A stretch of DNA of 64,000 nt from Mesorhizobium sp. L-2-11 (GCF_016756595.1 NZ_AP023257.1:3178001-3242000), one strand, 5' to 3'. Positions 28,943 to 37,595 are shown, counted from the first letter of the stretch. The notes: generated by a model not told the origin, from the sequence alone. A program made the numbers and translations.

Positions 28943-29572
28943 TCAGCCGTGTCCGGCGGCGTTGGCCAGCTCCGTCGTCAGATCGCCGTAGCCGGTCGAG
29001 CGGCGCTCATAGGCGAGGCCGAGCATTTTCGCGGCTTTCTCGGCGACCTTGTCGAGTTCCGGATCGTCGGTCTGGGCGATGTAGACCAGCTTCTGGTAAT
29101 TGCCGAAATAGTCCTTGATGAGCTCCGGATGCCGATCGAGGCCGAGCGGCTTTATGAAGAAGGCGTCGAACTGCCGGCACAGGAAGTCGGTCATGTAGAA
29201 CGACATCATGTCGTCGTCGGCGACCTTCGCATAGGCATCCAGGCCCTGGTAGAAGGCAAAGCAGTGCGGACCGGCCATGCGCTTGACGCCATGCTTCTCG
29301 CAGACGCGGTCGAGCAGGCCGCCGGTGCCGCAGTCGGCGTAGCCGACGAAGATGTTGCTGTAGCCGTCCGCCCTGGCCTTTTCGATCGCCTTGTCCATGG
29401 CCGGCGCGATGCGGTCCGGGTAGAAATGGAACTCCGCCGGCAGGCAGGTCAGGTCGAGATGGTCGAGCCGCAACTGTTCCTTGACGGCCAGAATTTCGCG
29501 CGCAATCATCCCGCAGGCGATGACGAGCAGTCTGTCACCTTGATCGGGTTGTAGTTTTCGCATGGCGCCCAT
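28943..29572 (-). CDS. DUF1638 protein associated with methyltransferase clusters
   Basis: 209 residues. Conserved features of DUF1638: LLVIACGMIAREI near the N-terminus, LPAEFHFYPDRI near 45 and VGYADCGTGG near 75. No known function; family members often sit beside corrinoid proteins and MttB-type methyltransferases, as here. Conserved Cys (in ACGM, LTCLP, ADCGTGG) and His residues could bind metal or cofactor. Two start codons (29572 and 29563) are possible and neither has a strong ribosome site. Probably a soluble accessory factor. Confidence 0.8.
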   Translation of the reverse strand: MGAMRKLQPDQGDRLLVIACGMIAREILAVKEQLRLDHLDLTCLPAEFHFYPDRIAPAMDKAIEKARADGYSNIFVGYADCGTGGLLDRVCEKHGVKRMAGPHCFAFYQGLDAYAKVADDDMMSFYMTDFLCRQFDAFFIKPLGLDRHPELIKDYFGNYQKLVYIAQTDDPELDKVAEKAAKMLGLAYERRSTGYGDLTTELANAAGHG

Positions 29573-29629
29573 AGAAGCGGGTTTCGTTGCTATTGGTTTC
29601 GAATCTATCGAACGAGGGAGACACCGTCC

Positions 29630-29770
29630 ATGAAACTGTTGCGCCTGACACCCGTCGCCATTCTCGCTTGCGCCCTGGCGCTTTCAGCCTGCGCCAACAC
29701 CATTCGCGGCGTCGGCAGGGACGTCAAATCGACAGCCAACGCGGTCGAGGATACGGTCGAGAATCCCTGA
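29630..29770 (+). CDS. Entericidin A/B-type small lipoprotein
   Basis: 46 residues: MKLLRLTPVAILACALALSA followed by CANTIRGVGRDVKS. LSAC is a lipobox, so the mature lipoprotein has about 26 residues with an amphipathic helix. The EcnAB pattern (N-T-I-R-G-x-G-x-D) is clear. These peptides are found in many Proteobacteria; E. coli EcnA/B act as antidote and toxin, but in alphaproteobacteria single copies have no proven role. Ribosome site CGAGGGAG. A long hairpin follows the stop. Confidence 0.85.
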   Translation: MKLLRLTPVAILACALALSACANTIRGVGRDVKSTANAVEDTVENP

Positions 29771-29786
29771 TCCCGTGGATATCAAC

Positions 29787-29826
29787 AACGCGCATCGCTA
29801 TCGAGGAATTTCAAGCGATGCGCGTT
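29787..29826 (+). terminator. Perfect 13-bp hairpin after the entericidin-like gene
   Basis: AACGCGCATCGCT pairs exactly with AGCGATGCGCGTT around a 14-nt loop. It begins 17 bp after the stop codon. No T run follows, so it may be a Rho-assisted terminator or an RNA-stabilising hairpin. Confidence 0.5.
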
Positions 29827-30043
29827 AAGTCCTTGTAATATATGGGAGCAACTAAGCCGCGCCGCAAGGCGCGGTTCGGTCTGTTGTCCATGCGGGTTGG
29901 CGGAGGTGGGCCGAAGCGCAGGCTTGGTGTCCACCTATCTGCAATTCCCTATCGTCACGGCAGGCACAAAAAGTTGACTTTTCGAATGCGGGACATGCCG
30001 GTAATCTTTCCCGGTACCTCAACAACGAAGATAGGAGCATAGG

Positions 30044-30253
30044 ATGAAGACCGTTCTCCTAGCTGTCGCCGCTCTGGGCCTTTCGGTGTCCGGCGCCGCA
30101 GCGGAATGTGTTGGCCACAACAAAACGACGGCTTCCGTAGATCAGCAAACCAAGGCTGCAAGCGTAGATCAGCAAACCAAAGTCGCAAGCGTCGCGAATA
30201 CATCCGCCGACACGCCGATCCTGAAAAAGGAAGAGCCGAAAGAGTCAGAATAG
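30044..30253 (+). CDS. Small exported protein with internal SVDQQTK repeats
   Basis: 69 residues. Signal peptide MKTVLLAVAALGLSVSGAAA is followed by a short polar chain containing two near-identical units (TASVDQQTKA, ASVDQQTKV) and a charged tail ending EEPKESE. The duplication is also visible in DNA (GATCAGCAAACCAA twice). Ribosome site AGGAG ten bases upstream. No recognised family; probably a periplasmic or surface peptide. The upstream region carries TTGACTTTTCG-like sequence that could be a -35 element. Confidence 0.7.
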   Translation: MKTVLLAVAALGLSVSGAAAECVGHNKTTASVDQQTKAASVDQQTKVASVANTSADTPILKKEEPKESE

Positions 30254-30330
30254 GCACTTCAAGCCGCTACGCGGATCGCTGTTGCTTGTTGATGTCTTGA
30301 CAGGCCGCGTTACGCGGCGCCTCGTCTTCC

Positions 30331-30363
30331 AGAGCATAAGTACGGGCTCCGTACTTATGCTCT
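30331..30363. terminator. Perfect 15-bp hairpin between convergent genes
   Basis: AGAGCATAAGTACGG and CCGTACTTATGCTCT flank a 3-nt loop. It lies between the small exported protein (+) and the corrinoid protein gene (-), so it probably serves as a bidirectional transcription block or 3'-end stabiliser. There is no proper T tract on either strand. Confidence 0.55.
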
Positions 30364-30379
30364 TGTGTTCCCCATCAGC

Positions 30380-31078
30380 TCAGGCCGAAGCGCGGACGTT
30401 GTGCTTGCGCTTCATGAAGTCCTTGGCGGTCTCGACTGCCACGGCCGCGTCGCGGCAATAGGCGTCGGCGCCGACGGCCTTGCCGAATTCCTCGTTGAGC
30501 GGGGCGCCGCCGACCAGCACGACGTAGTCGTCGCGGATACCCTTTTCCTTCATCGTGTCGATGACGACCTTCATGTAGGGCATGGTCGTCGTCAGCAGCG
30601 CCGACATGCCGACGATGTCAGGCTGGTGCTGTTCGATGGCGTCGAGATATTTTTCCACCGCATTGTTGATGCCGAGGTCGATGACGTCGAAGCCGGCGCC
30701 CTCCATCATCATGCCGACAAGGTTCTTGCCGATGTCGTGGATGTCGCCCTTGACGGTGCCGATCACCATCTTGCCCTGCTTCGGCGCGCCGGTGGCGACA
30801 AGCAGCGGACGCAGGATGAACATGCCCGCCTTCATCGCGTTGGCCGACAACAGCACTTCCGGCACGAACAGGATGCCGTCGCGAAAATCCTCGCCGACGA
30901 TGCGCATGCCTTCGACCAGTGCCTCGGTCAGCACCTTGTAAGGCGCCCAGCCGCGCTCGAGAAGGATGTTGGTGCCTTCCTCGATCTCTTCCTTCAGCCC
31001 GTCATAAAGGTCGTCGTGCATCTGCTGCACGAGTTCGTCGTCGGAAAGCTCGGAAAGGATGATCTCGTCGTCGGCCAT
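30380..31078 (-). CDS. Corrinoid (B12-binding) methyl carrier protein, MtbC/MttC type
   Basis: 232 residues: a four-helix cap (about 1-90) and a Rossmann-like B12 domain. The cobalamin signature is complete: DIHDIG (Asp112-x-His114-x2-Gly117), SALL at 159-162 and GG at 190-191. It would carry the methyl group between the MttB homologues and the methyl-THF methyltransferase. Start at 31078 with AAGGAG upstream; the longer in-frame start adds 15 unrelated residues. It is divergent from the first mttB-like gene, and the shared 270-bp spacer holds TTTGCGAC half-sites. Confidence 0.93.
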   Translation of the reverse strand: MADDEIILSELSDDELVQQMHDDLYDGLKEEIEEGTNILLERGWAPYKVLTEALVEGMRIVGEDFRDGILFVPEVLLSANAMKAGMFILRPLLVATGAPKQGKMVIGTVKGDIHDIGKNLVGMMMEGAGFDVIDLGINNAVEKYLDAIEQHQPDIVGMSALLTTTMPYMKVVIDTMKEKGIRDDYVVLVGGAPLNEEFGKAVGADAYCRDAAVAVETAKDFMKRKHNVRASA

Positions 31079-31348
31079 TTTAATCCAGCTCCTTGCCGCA
31101 CAGATGCAATTGCGGGGCCTCAAATATCACGTCAATACCTAACCCGCTACAGGCTTGCCTCCATAGCTGATTTGCGACTTCTCGCAAAAGGAAAGCGACT
31201 GCAGATCTCCTGGAATTCTTGTCGATTTTGCGACAGGCGTTGGCGCTGGCGGGCCGTTTCGAATAGGGTGCATGACTACGATCCGGCCAGAAGCCGCGAC
31301 ATACGGCCATAATCATTGTGCCAGAACAAAAGTCAGGGAAGAACGATC

Positions 31349-32923
31349 ATGAGTGACAACGCGCCGGTCGACCAGGAAGCGTCAAACGCGCGGCGCGGAC
31401 GCGCCGCCAGCGGTGGTGCCGCTGCCCGACGGGCGGCGCGCTCGGGTGGCGGCCCCGGCACCCAGCTCACCTACATCAAGCGCAAGATCAACGTCTTTGA
31501 GGTGCTGGACGAGGAAGGGCTGGCGCTGATCGAGAAGAACACCGACACGGTGCTCGAAGAAATCGGCGTCATCTTTCGCGACGACGCCGAGGCGCTGCAG
31601 CTGTGGAAAGAGGCCGGCGCCGACGTCAAGGGCGAGCGCGTGCATTTCCCGAAGGGGCTCTGCCGCTCCCTTTTGAAGACCGCGCCCTCCGTCTATACCC
31701 AGCATGCCCGCAATGCCGAACGTTCGGTGCAGATCGGCGGCAACGCCACGGTCTTCGCACCGGTCTACGGCCCGCCCTTCGTGCGCGACCTCGAGGGCGT
31801 CAGGCGCTATGCGACGATCGAGGATTTTCGGAATTTCGTGAAGCTCGCCTATATGGCGCCGTCGATCCACCATTCGGGCGGCACGGTGTGCGAGCCGGTC
31901 GACGTACCGGTCAACAAGCGCCATCTCGACATGATCTACAGCCACATCAAATATTCGGACAAGCCGTTTATGGGCTCGGTCACCGCGCCGGAGCGCGCCG
32001 AAGACACGGTGGCGATGGCCAAGATCGTGTTCGGCGACGATTTCGTCGAGAACAACACGGTGCTGACCAGCCTGATCAACGCCAACTCACCGATGGTGTT
32101 CGACGAGACCATGCTGGGCGCGCTGAAAGTCTATTCGCGTCACAACCAGGCCTGCATCGTCACGCCGTTCATCCTCGCCGGCGCGATGAGCCCGGTGACG
32201 GTCGCTGGCACGCTGACCCAGGTTCTGGCCGAAGTGCTGGCTGGCGCGTCGTTCACGCAGCTGATCCGGCCGGGCGCACCGGTGCTGTTCGGCACCTTCG
32301 CCTCGTCGATCTCGATGCAGTCGGGCGCGCCGACCTTCGGCACGCCGGAGCCGTCGTTGGTTTCGTATGGTGCGGCGCAACTCGCGCGCCGGCTTGGTCT
32401 GCCGTTCCGCACCGGCGGCTCGCTCTGTGCTTCGAAGATACCGGACGCGCAGGCGGCCTATGAGAGCGCCAACACGCTGAACTCGACGATCCTCGCCGGC
32501 ACCAATTTCGTGCTGCATTCGGCCGGCTGGCTCGAGGGCGGGCTCGCCTCCTGCTACGAAAAATTCATGATGGACATCGACCAGCTCGGCATGACGCAGA
32601 AGTTTTCCGAAGGCGTTGACCTGTCGGAGAATGGCCAGGCGATGGATGCCATCCGCCAGGTCGGCCCCGGCAGCCACTATCTCGGCTGTGACCACACCCA
32701 GGCCAATTTCCAGACCGCCTTCTACCGTTCCAGCATCGCCGACAACAATTCCTACGAGCAGTGGCTGGCCGAAGGCGAAAAATCGGCACCGCAGCGCGCC
32801 AACGAACTCGCTCGCCGCTGGCTGGAAAGCTACGAGGCGCCGCATCTCGATCAGGGCATCGACGATGGGCTGAAGGACTTCATCGCCAGCAAGAAGGCGT
32901 CGATGGCCGACGCCTTCACCTGA
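31349..32923 (+). CDS. Non-pyrrolysine trimethylamine methyltransferase family protein (MttB-like 1)
   Basis: 524 residues, COG5598/MttB family. No in-frame TAG, so no pyrrolysine; relatives of this sort demethylate glycine betaine (MtgB) and other quaternary amines onto a corrinoid protein. The TIM-barrel core starts near residue 50 (INVFEVLDEEGLALIEKNT). Other family stretches are GSVTAPERAEDTVAMAKIVF and FVLHSAGWLEGGLASCYEKF. The first 40 residues are a disordered Arg/Gly/Ala-rich leader (ARRGRAASGGAAARRAARSG). AGGGA ribosome site. Followed 89 bp later by an Fe-S protein gene. Confidence 0.92.
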   Translation: MSDNAPVDQEASNARRGRAASGGAAARRAARSGGGPGTQLTYIKRKINVFEVLDEEGLALIEKNTDTVLEEIGVIFRDDAEALQLWKEAGADVKGERVHFPKGLCRSLLKTAPSVYTQHARNAERSVQIGGNATVFAPVYGPPFVRDLEGVRRYATIEDFRNFVKLAYMAPSIHHSGGTVCEPVDVPVNKRHLDMIYSHIKYSDKPFMGSVTAPERAEDTVAMAKIVFGDDFVENNTVLTSLINANSPMVFDETMLGALKVYSRHNQACIVTPFILAGAMSPVTVAGTLTQVLAEVLAGASFTQLIRPGAPVLFGTFASSISMQSGAPTFGTPEPSLVSYGAAQLARRLGLPFRTGGSLCASKIPDAQAAYESANTLNSTILAGTNFVLHSAGWLEGGLASCYEKFMMDIDQLGMTQKFSEGVDLSENGQAMDAIRQVGPGSHYLGCDHTQANFQTAFYRSSIADNNSYEQWLAEGEKSAPQRANELARRWLESYEAPHLDQGIDDGLKDFIASKKASMADAFT

Positions 32924-33012
32924 AAGGAGCCCGAGTCAGGCGGGGCTAAAGTCGCCAACATCATCCACAAGGAAGTCTGGCGGAGCGCCTTCTCAGAGCC
33001 GGACAGGAAGGG

Positions 33013-33699
33013 ATGACCCTTGAGCGTAGCACCGAAGATATAGCGGCGGCGCTTGCCGCCCTCGGTCTCATGCTTCGCGGCGGCTTCAATTTTGCAGGCG
33101 GTGAGGAAACACCCTCCGGTCTCTCCGGCGCCGCCGCCAGATCCGTGCTGCTGGTCGGGCAGGCGGGCGCCGCGCCGTGGCCGCATTTCTTGCGCTGGCG
33201 GCAACGCCAATCGCAAACTATTGCCGATCCGCTGGACACATGGTCGCGAGAAATGATCGGCGCAGTGGCGAAGAAATTCGGCGCGCGCGCCGTGTCGCCG
33301 TCCGACACGCCGTATCTGCCGTTCCAGCAATGGGCGATGCAGGCGGAGGGTCTGAAACCGTCGCCGCTCGGCATCCTCATGCATCCGCAATACGGGCTCT
33401 GGCACGCCTATCGCGGCGCGCTGCTGTTCGAGGACGAGATTGGTCTTCCAGAACCCGGCGACGTGATTCACCTTTGTGATGCATGTCTGGAAAAACCCTG
33501 CCTGAAATCCTGTCCGGTCGACGCCTATTCTGCGGATGGGTTCGCGCACAAAACCTGTCTGGCGCATGTGCGTGGGGACAACGGCGCGCCTTGCCGAACC
33601 GGCGGTTGTCTCGACCGCAACGCCTGTCCCTACGGCGCGGCCTATCGCTATCCGCCGCAGGCTCAAGCCTTCCACATGGCCGCGTTGGCGGGTGTGTAG
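33013..33699 (+). CDS. Two-cluster ferredoxin-like protein next to mttB-like 1
   Basis: 228 residues. Eight cysteines lie in the C-terminal third: Cys155, 158, 163 and 167 (CDACLEKPCLKSC) and Cys182, 194, 199 and 205 (CRTGGCLDRNAC), enough for two [4Fe-4S] clusters in a QueG-like arrangement. The N-terminal half (to about 150) is an uncharacterised alpha/beta region similar to QueG-type reductases but lacking a recognisable cobalamin site. Likely an electron carrier; its place after mttB-like 1 suggests it reduces the corrinoid protein or feeds the RamA-like protein. That role is inferred. Confidence 0.75.
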   Translation: MTLERSTEDIAAALAALGLMLRGGFNFAGGEETPSGLSGAAARSVLLVGQAGAAPWPHFLRWRQRQSQTIADPLDTWSREMIGAVAKKFGARAVSPSDTPYLPFQQWAMQAEGLKPSPLGILMHPQYGLWHAYRGALLFEDEIGLPEPGDVIHLCDACLEKPCLKSCPVDAYSADGFAHKTCLAHVRGDNGAPCRTGGCLDRNACPYGAAYRYPPQAQAFHMAALAGV

Positions 33700-33860
33700 C
33701 ACCGCCGAAATGCCGCATGAAATTGCATGAGGTTGCCTCATTGCGACTTTGCCCTGTTGGCCTGCGTGGATATCGCGCGACCGTGGTCGTCGCCTGACGG
33801 CTGACAAAAATTTCTTTCCATTGCCCAAGGAATCGCCACTAGCCTTCGTCCAACAGGCAA

Positions 33861-34424
33861 ATGATGGCGCTGATGCTGGATGAAAGCGAAGCCTCCGACG
33901 CCGAACTGATCGGGCGGGCGCAGGGCGGAGACAGGGGGGCTTTCGGCACATTGCTCGAAAGGCACTATGACTTCGTCTATCGCGCCGCCTATCGCTGGTG
34001 CGGGAAAAAGGCCGACGCCGAGGATATCGCCCAGGAAGTCTGCGTCCGGCTCGGCCGGGCGATCCGCGACTATCATGGCAGCGGCGCCTTCACCACCTGG
34101 CTCTACACCATGACGCTGAATGCGGCACGCGACATGATGCGCAAGACCGTCCGCGAGGCGATCAAGACCGAAGCCTACGGGACTTACGAGCTGATCTCGG
34201 GAGGGGCCTCGGCCGAGCCCGAAGATCCAGCCGAGGCGCTTTGGGCGGCGGTGCGGATGCTGCCGGACAAGCAGCGCGACGCGGTGCTGCTCGTCTATGG
34301 CGAAGGGCTGAGCCACGCACTCGCTGCCGAGGCGATGGGCATCTCGGAGGCGACAGTTTCCTGGCACATCCATGAAGCGAAGAAACGGTTGAAGGCGCTC
34401 ATGCTTTCAGCCGGGGAAGTGTGA
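33861..34424 (+). CDS. ECF-type RNA polymerase sigma factor
   Basis: 187 residues. Sigma region 2 (LERHYDFVYRAAYRWCGKKADAEDIAQEV cut as DAEDIAQEVCVRLGRAIRD) and region 4 (LPDKQRDAVLLVYGEGLSHA, then ISEATVSWHIHEAKKRLKAL) are separated by an Ala/Glu-rich linker. It overlaps the downstream vWA gene's upstream region: the stop is 2 bp before that ATG. The pair is therefore co-translated and the vWA protein, with a short N-terminal cytoplasmic segment and one membrane helix, is a good candidate for its anti-sigma or sensor. Confidence 0.92.
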   Translation: MMALMLDESEASDAELIGRAQGGDRGAFGTLLERHYDFVYRAAYRWCGKKADAEDIAQEVCVRLGRAIRDYHGSGAFTTWLYTMTLNAARDMMRKTVREAIKTEAYGTYELISGGASAEPEDPAEALWAAVRMLPDKQRDAVLLVYGEGLSHALAAEAMGISEATVSWHIHEAKKRLKALMLSAGEV

Positions 34425-34426
34425 TC

Positions 34427-36466
34427 ATGGTCGACGACAACGAACTCAACAGGCTGCGCAACATCGCAGCACCGCCGCCCGGTGCCGACGCGAAGGCGCG
34501 TGCCGTCGAGGCCGCCATGCGGGCTTACGACCTGGACGAAAAAACTTCACCTGCCGCCCAAGGAACGGCGAAAGGGGTTCGTCTCACAGAGCGAGCACAA
34601 AAGCTCTGGAGCGAAATCATGCAAAAGAAACTCTTCGCCACCCCGGCCATTGCCGGGCTCGTCGCCCTGCCGATCGCTGGATACGCCACCATCTATATGC
34701 TGCAGGAGCAGCCGTTCCTTTCCGGTGGGGGCGGGAAGATCACCGAAACGCTGGCGGACAAGCCAGTGGCTAGGAAGAAAACAAATGCCGACGCCGAAGC
34801 TCGCGTCGCTGCCGAGGCGCTTGTCGCGCCGGCATCGCCACAATCGGCGGCCGGCGGTCTGGCAAGGCAGGGTGCGCCGACCGGCAATGCGCCGCCCGCG
34901 CCGGTGGCGAGCGGCGACTTCGCACAGGACGGCGCAAGCGCCCCATCGGTCAAGGGTATGGCCGGCACAACAGCCGAATCCAAACTGATGGTGCAACCGC
35001 CTGCTATGGCGGCCGACCAGATGCTGCCGCAGGAGCAAAACCGCGACCGCCTCGAGGACTTCAAAAGCAACCCGGTGCGTGCCGGGCTCGAAGACCCGGT
35101 ATCGACCTTTTCGATCGATGTCGACACCGCCTCCTATTCCTTCGTCCGGCGTTCGCTCAGGGAAGGTGTCATGCCGCAGGCCGACACGGTCCGCGTCGAG
35201 GAGATGATCAACTACTTCCCCTATGACTGGAAAGGTCCGGACGTTGCCTCGACGCCGTTCAACTCGACCGTCAGCGTCATGCCGACGCCGTGGAACGGGC
35301 ACACCAGGCTGATGCATGTCGCCATCAAGGGTTTCGACGCCAAGCCGGCCGAGCAGCCCAGGGCCAATCTGGTGTTCCTGATCGACGTGTCGGGCTCGAT
35401 GAACGAGCAGGACAAGCTGCCACTCCTGCAGTCCGCCTTCCGGCTTCTGGTCAACAAATTGAAGCCCGACGACACGGTTTCGATCGTCACCTATGCGGGC
35501 GATGCCGGCACTGTCCTGGAGCCGACGAAGGTTTCGGAGAAGGACAAGATCCTCAATGCCATTGACACGTTGACCCCCGGCGGCAGCACGGCCGGCGAGG
35601 CAGGCATCAAGGAAGCTTACCGGCTGGCGCAAAAGTCCTTCGTCGAGGATGGCGTCAACCGGGTGATGCTGGCCACCGACGGCGACTTCAATGTCGGCCA
35701 GACCGACGACGACGATCTGAAGCGATTGATCGAAAAGGAGCGCAAGACCGGCGTGTTCCTGTCGGTGTTCGGTTTCGGTCGCGGCAATCTGAACGATCAG
35801 ATGATGCAGACCATCGCCCAGAACGGCAACGGCACCGCCGCCTATATCGACACCTTGGCCGAGGCGGAGAAGGTGCTGGTCGAGGATGCGTCTTCGACGC
35901 TATTCACCATCGCCAAGGACGTGAAGATCCAGGTCGAGTTCAACCCGCAAAAAGTCTCGGAATACCGGCTGATCGGCTACGAGACCCGCGCCTTGAACCG
36001 CGAGGATTTCAACAACGACCGCGTCGATGCCGGCGAGATCGGCTCCGGCCATTCGGTCACCGCGATCTACGAGATCACGCCGAAAGGCAGCGGCGGCGAG
36101 CAAATCGATCCGCTGCGCTACGGCCAGGATTCGGTGAACAATGGCGGCGTCGCCAATTCGGACGAATATGCCTTCGTCAAGATCCGCTACAAGCTGCCGA
36201 ACGAGGATGCCTCGAAGCTGATCACCACGCCGGTGACATCAGCCAACGAAGTTGCTGATTTCGACCAGGCAAGCGCCGACCAGCGTTTCTCCGTTGCCGT
36301 CGCAGCCTTCGGCCAGAAGCTGCGCGACGAGGATGCGACCGCGACGTTCGGCTACGACAAGATCATCGAGATTGCCACTGCCGCCCGGGGAGCCGACCCG
36401 TTCGGCTACCGGTCCGAGTTTCTCTCGCTGGTGCGCCTGGCCTCGGCGCTCGGCGGTAACAGGTAG
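34427..36466 (+). CDS. Membrane-anchored von Willebrand A protein (YfbK type) paired with the ECF sigma factor
   Basis: 679 residues: a short cytoplasmic segment (1-65), one membrane helix (about 70-90, TPAIAGLVALPIAGYATIYML cut after 20), a low-complexity Ala/Pro linker, a YfbK N-terminal domain (FSIDVDTASYSFVRR near 227) and a vWA domain with complete MIDAS (LIDVSGSMNEQ near 319; TDGDFNVGQ). DUF3520-like C-terminus. The extracytoplasmic vWA part may bind a ligand or protein while the N-terminal segment holds the sigma factor. ATG 34427 has GGGGAAG upstream. A strong terminator follows at 36538. Confidence 0.88.
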   Translation: MVDDNELNRLRNIAAPPPGADAKARAVEAAMRAYDLDEKTSPAAQGTAKGVRLTERAQKLWSEIMQKKLFATPAIAGLVALPIAGYATIYMLQEQPFLSGGGGKITETLADKPVARKKTNADAEARVAAEALVAPASPQSAAGGLARQGAPTGNAPPAPVASGDFAQDGASAPSVKGMAGTTAESKLMVQPPAMAADQMLPQEQNRDRLEDFKSNPVRAGLEDPVSTFSIDVDTASYSFVRRSLREGVMPQADTVRVEEMINYFPYDWKGPDVASTPFNSTVSVMPTPWNGHTRLMHVAIKGFDAKPAEQPRANLVFLIDVSGSMNEQDKLPLLQSAFRLLVNKLKPDDTVSIVTYAGDAGTVLEPTKVSEKDKILNAIDTLTPGGSTAGEAGIKEAYRLAQKSFVEDGVNRVMLATDGDFNVGQTDDDDLKRLIEKERKTGVFLSVFGFGRGNLNDQMMQTIAQNGNGTAAYIDTLAEAEKVLVEDASSTLFTIAKDVKIQVEFNPQKVSEYRLIGYETRALNREDFNNDRVDAGEIGSGHSVTAIYEITPKGSGGEQIDPLRYGQDSVNNGGVANSDEYAFVKIRYKLPNEDASKLITTPVTSANEVADFDQASADQRFSVAVAAFGQKLRDEDATATFGYDKIIEIATAARGADPFGYRSEFLSLVRLASALGGNR

Positions 36467-36537
36467 TGGGTGTGACGGCCGGTTTTTCTCAGATGGGATC
36501 GTCCTGATACGGAAAACCGACCGGTGGGCGGTGAGGC

Positions 36538-36570
36538 AGGCCGGCATGGGAAACCCTTGCCGGCCTTTTT
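36538..36570 (+). terminator. Strong intrinsic terminator after the vWA gene
   Basis: Stem AGGCCGGCA-T-GGG pairs with CCC-T-TGCCGGCCT (one mismatch), 3-nt loop, then TTTTT. It ends 8 bp before the convergent bmt stop codon and so also insulates bmt. Confidence 0.85.
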
Positions 36571-36578
36571 CACATTTG

Positions 36579-37595
36579 TCAGGCGCGGCTGCGCCGGCGC
36601 TCGCGGCGGGCTTCGCTGGTCTCGACGCTGTTGACTGTCGCTTGCTTGTTGCGCATCGGGCCGATGCGCTCGACGATTTTCTCAACGGTCGGGCGATCCG
36701 ACCTTGTATGCGCGTCGAGCGCCTTGCGCATGGCGGCGAGGTGGGCGAACGAGGTGCCGCAGCAACCGCCGACGATCTTTGCGCCGGCATCGACGGCCAG
36801 CCTGACATAGTCGGCCATCAGTTCGGGCGTGCCGGAGTAATGGATCTCGGCGCCGCGAAATTCCGGAATGCCGCAATTGCCCTTGACGATCACCGTCGCC
36901 TCCGGCTTCGCCTCGGTCATGTCGAGCAGCGAGGCGAGGATGTCGGAGGCGCCGACGCCGCAATTGGCGCCGACACCGAGCGGCGCCTGCGACAAGCCAT
37001 CGGTGACGCCGTGGATGTCCTTCGGCAACAGCCCCATCATGGTGCGGCCGGCGGTGTCGAAGGAGCCGGTGTAGGTATAGGGCAGGCCGACGCGGATCGC
37101 CGCTTCGGCTGCGGCGCGGATTTCGTCCGGCGCCGACATGGTCTCGATCCAGGCGACTTCGGCGCCGCCGGCCTTCAGGCCCTCGATCTGTTCGGCAAAG
37201 GCCTCGACCGCCTCGTCATAGGTCATGGCGCCGAGCGGCACCAGCAACTCGCCGGTCGGGCCAACCGAGCCGGCGACGATGACCTTGCGGCCGGCTTTAT
37301 CGGCGACGGCGCGGGCGATCTCGGCGGCGCGCCTGTTTAGAGCATGCACGCGGTCTTGCGCATGGTGCAGTTTCAGCCGGTGGCGGGTGCCGCCGAAGGA
37401 GTTGGTGAGAATGATGTCGGCACCGGCATCGACGAAATTCTGGTGCAGGCTGGTGATGATGTCAGGCGCCGTCTCGTTCAGCAACTCTGGCGCCTCGCCG
37501 GCCTCGAGCCCCATGGCGAACAGATTGGTGCCGGTGGCGCCGTCGGCGAGCAAAACGCCCTTTTCGGCAAGCAAAGCGTCAATTGGATTGGTCAT
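36579..37595 (-). CDS. bmt: Betaine-homocysteine S-methyltransferase
   Basis: 338 residues of the cobalamin-independent homocysteine methyltransferase family. The zinc site is complete: Cys212 in GANCG and Cys278/Cys279 in GGCCGT. N-terminal LLADGATGTNLF is typical. It transfers a methyl group from a betaine to homocysteine, giving methionine and the dimethylated amine. Related Sinorhizobium enzymes are known to support growth on glycine betaine. A palindrome shared with the methyl-THF methyltransferase gene lies 133 bp upstream, indicating control by the methionine/SAH state. Arg-rich C-terminus (SEARRERRRSRA). Confidence 0.88.
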   Translation of the reverse strand: MTNPIDALLAEKGVLLADGATGTNLFAMGLEAGEAPELLNETAPDIITSLHQNFVDAGADIILTNSFGGTRHRLKLHHAQDRVHALNRRAAEIARAVADKAGRKVIVAGSVGPTGELLVPLGAMTYDEAVEAFAEQIEGLKAGGAEVAWIETMSAPDEIRAAAEAAIRVGLPYTYTGSFDTAGRTMMGLLPKDIHGVTDGLSQAPLGVGANCGVGASDILASLLDMTEAKPEATVIVKGNCGIPEFRGAEIHYSGTPELMADYVRLAVDAGAKIVGGCCGTSFAHLAAMRKALDAHTRSDRPTVEKIVERIGPMRNKQATVNSVETSEARRERRRSRA

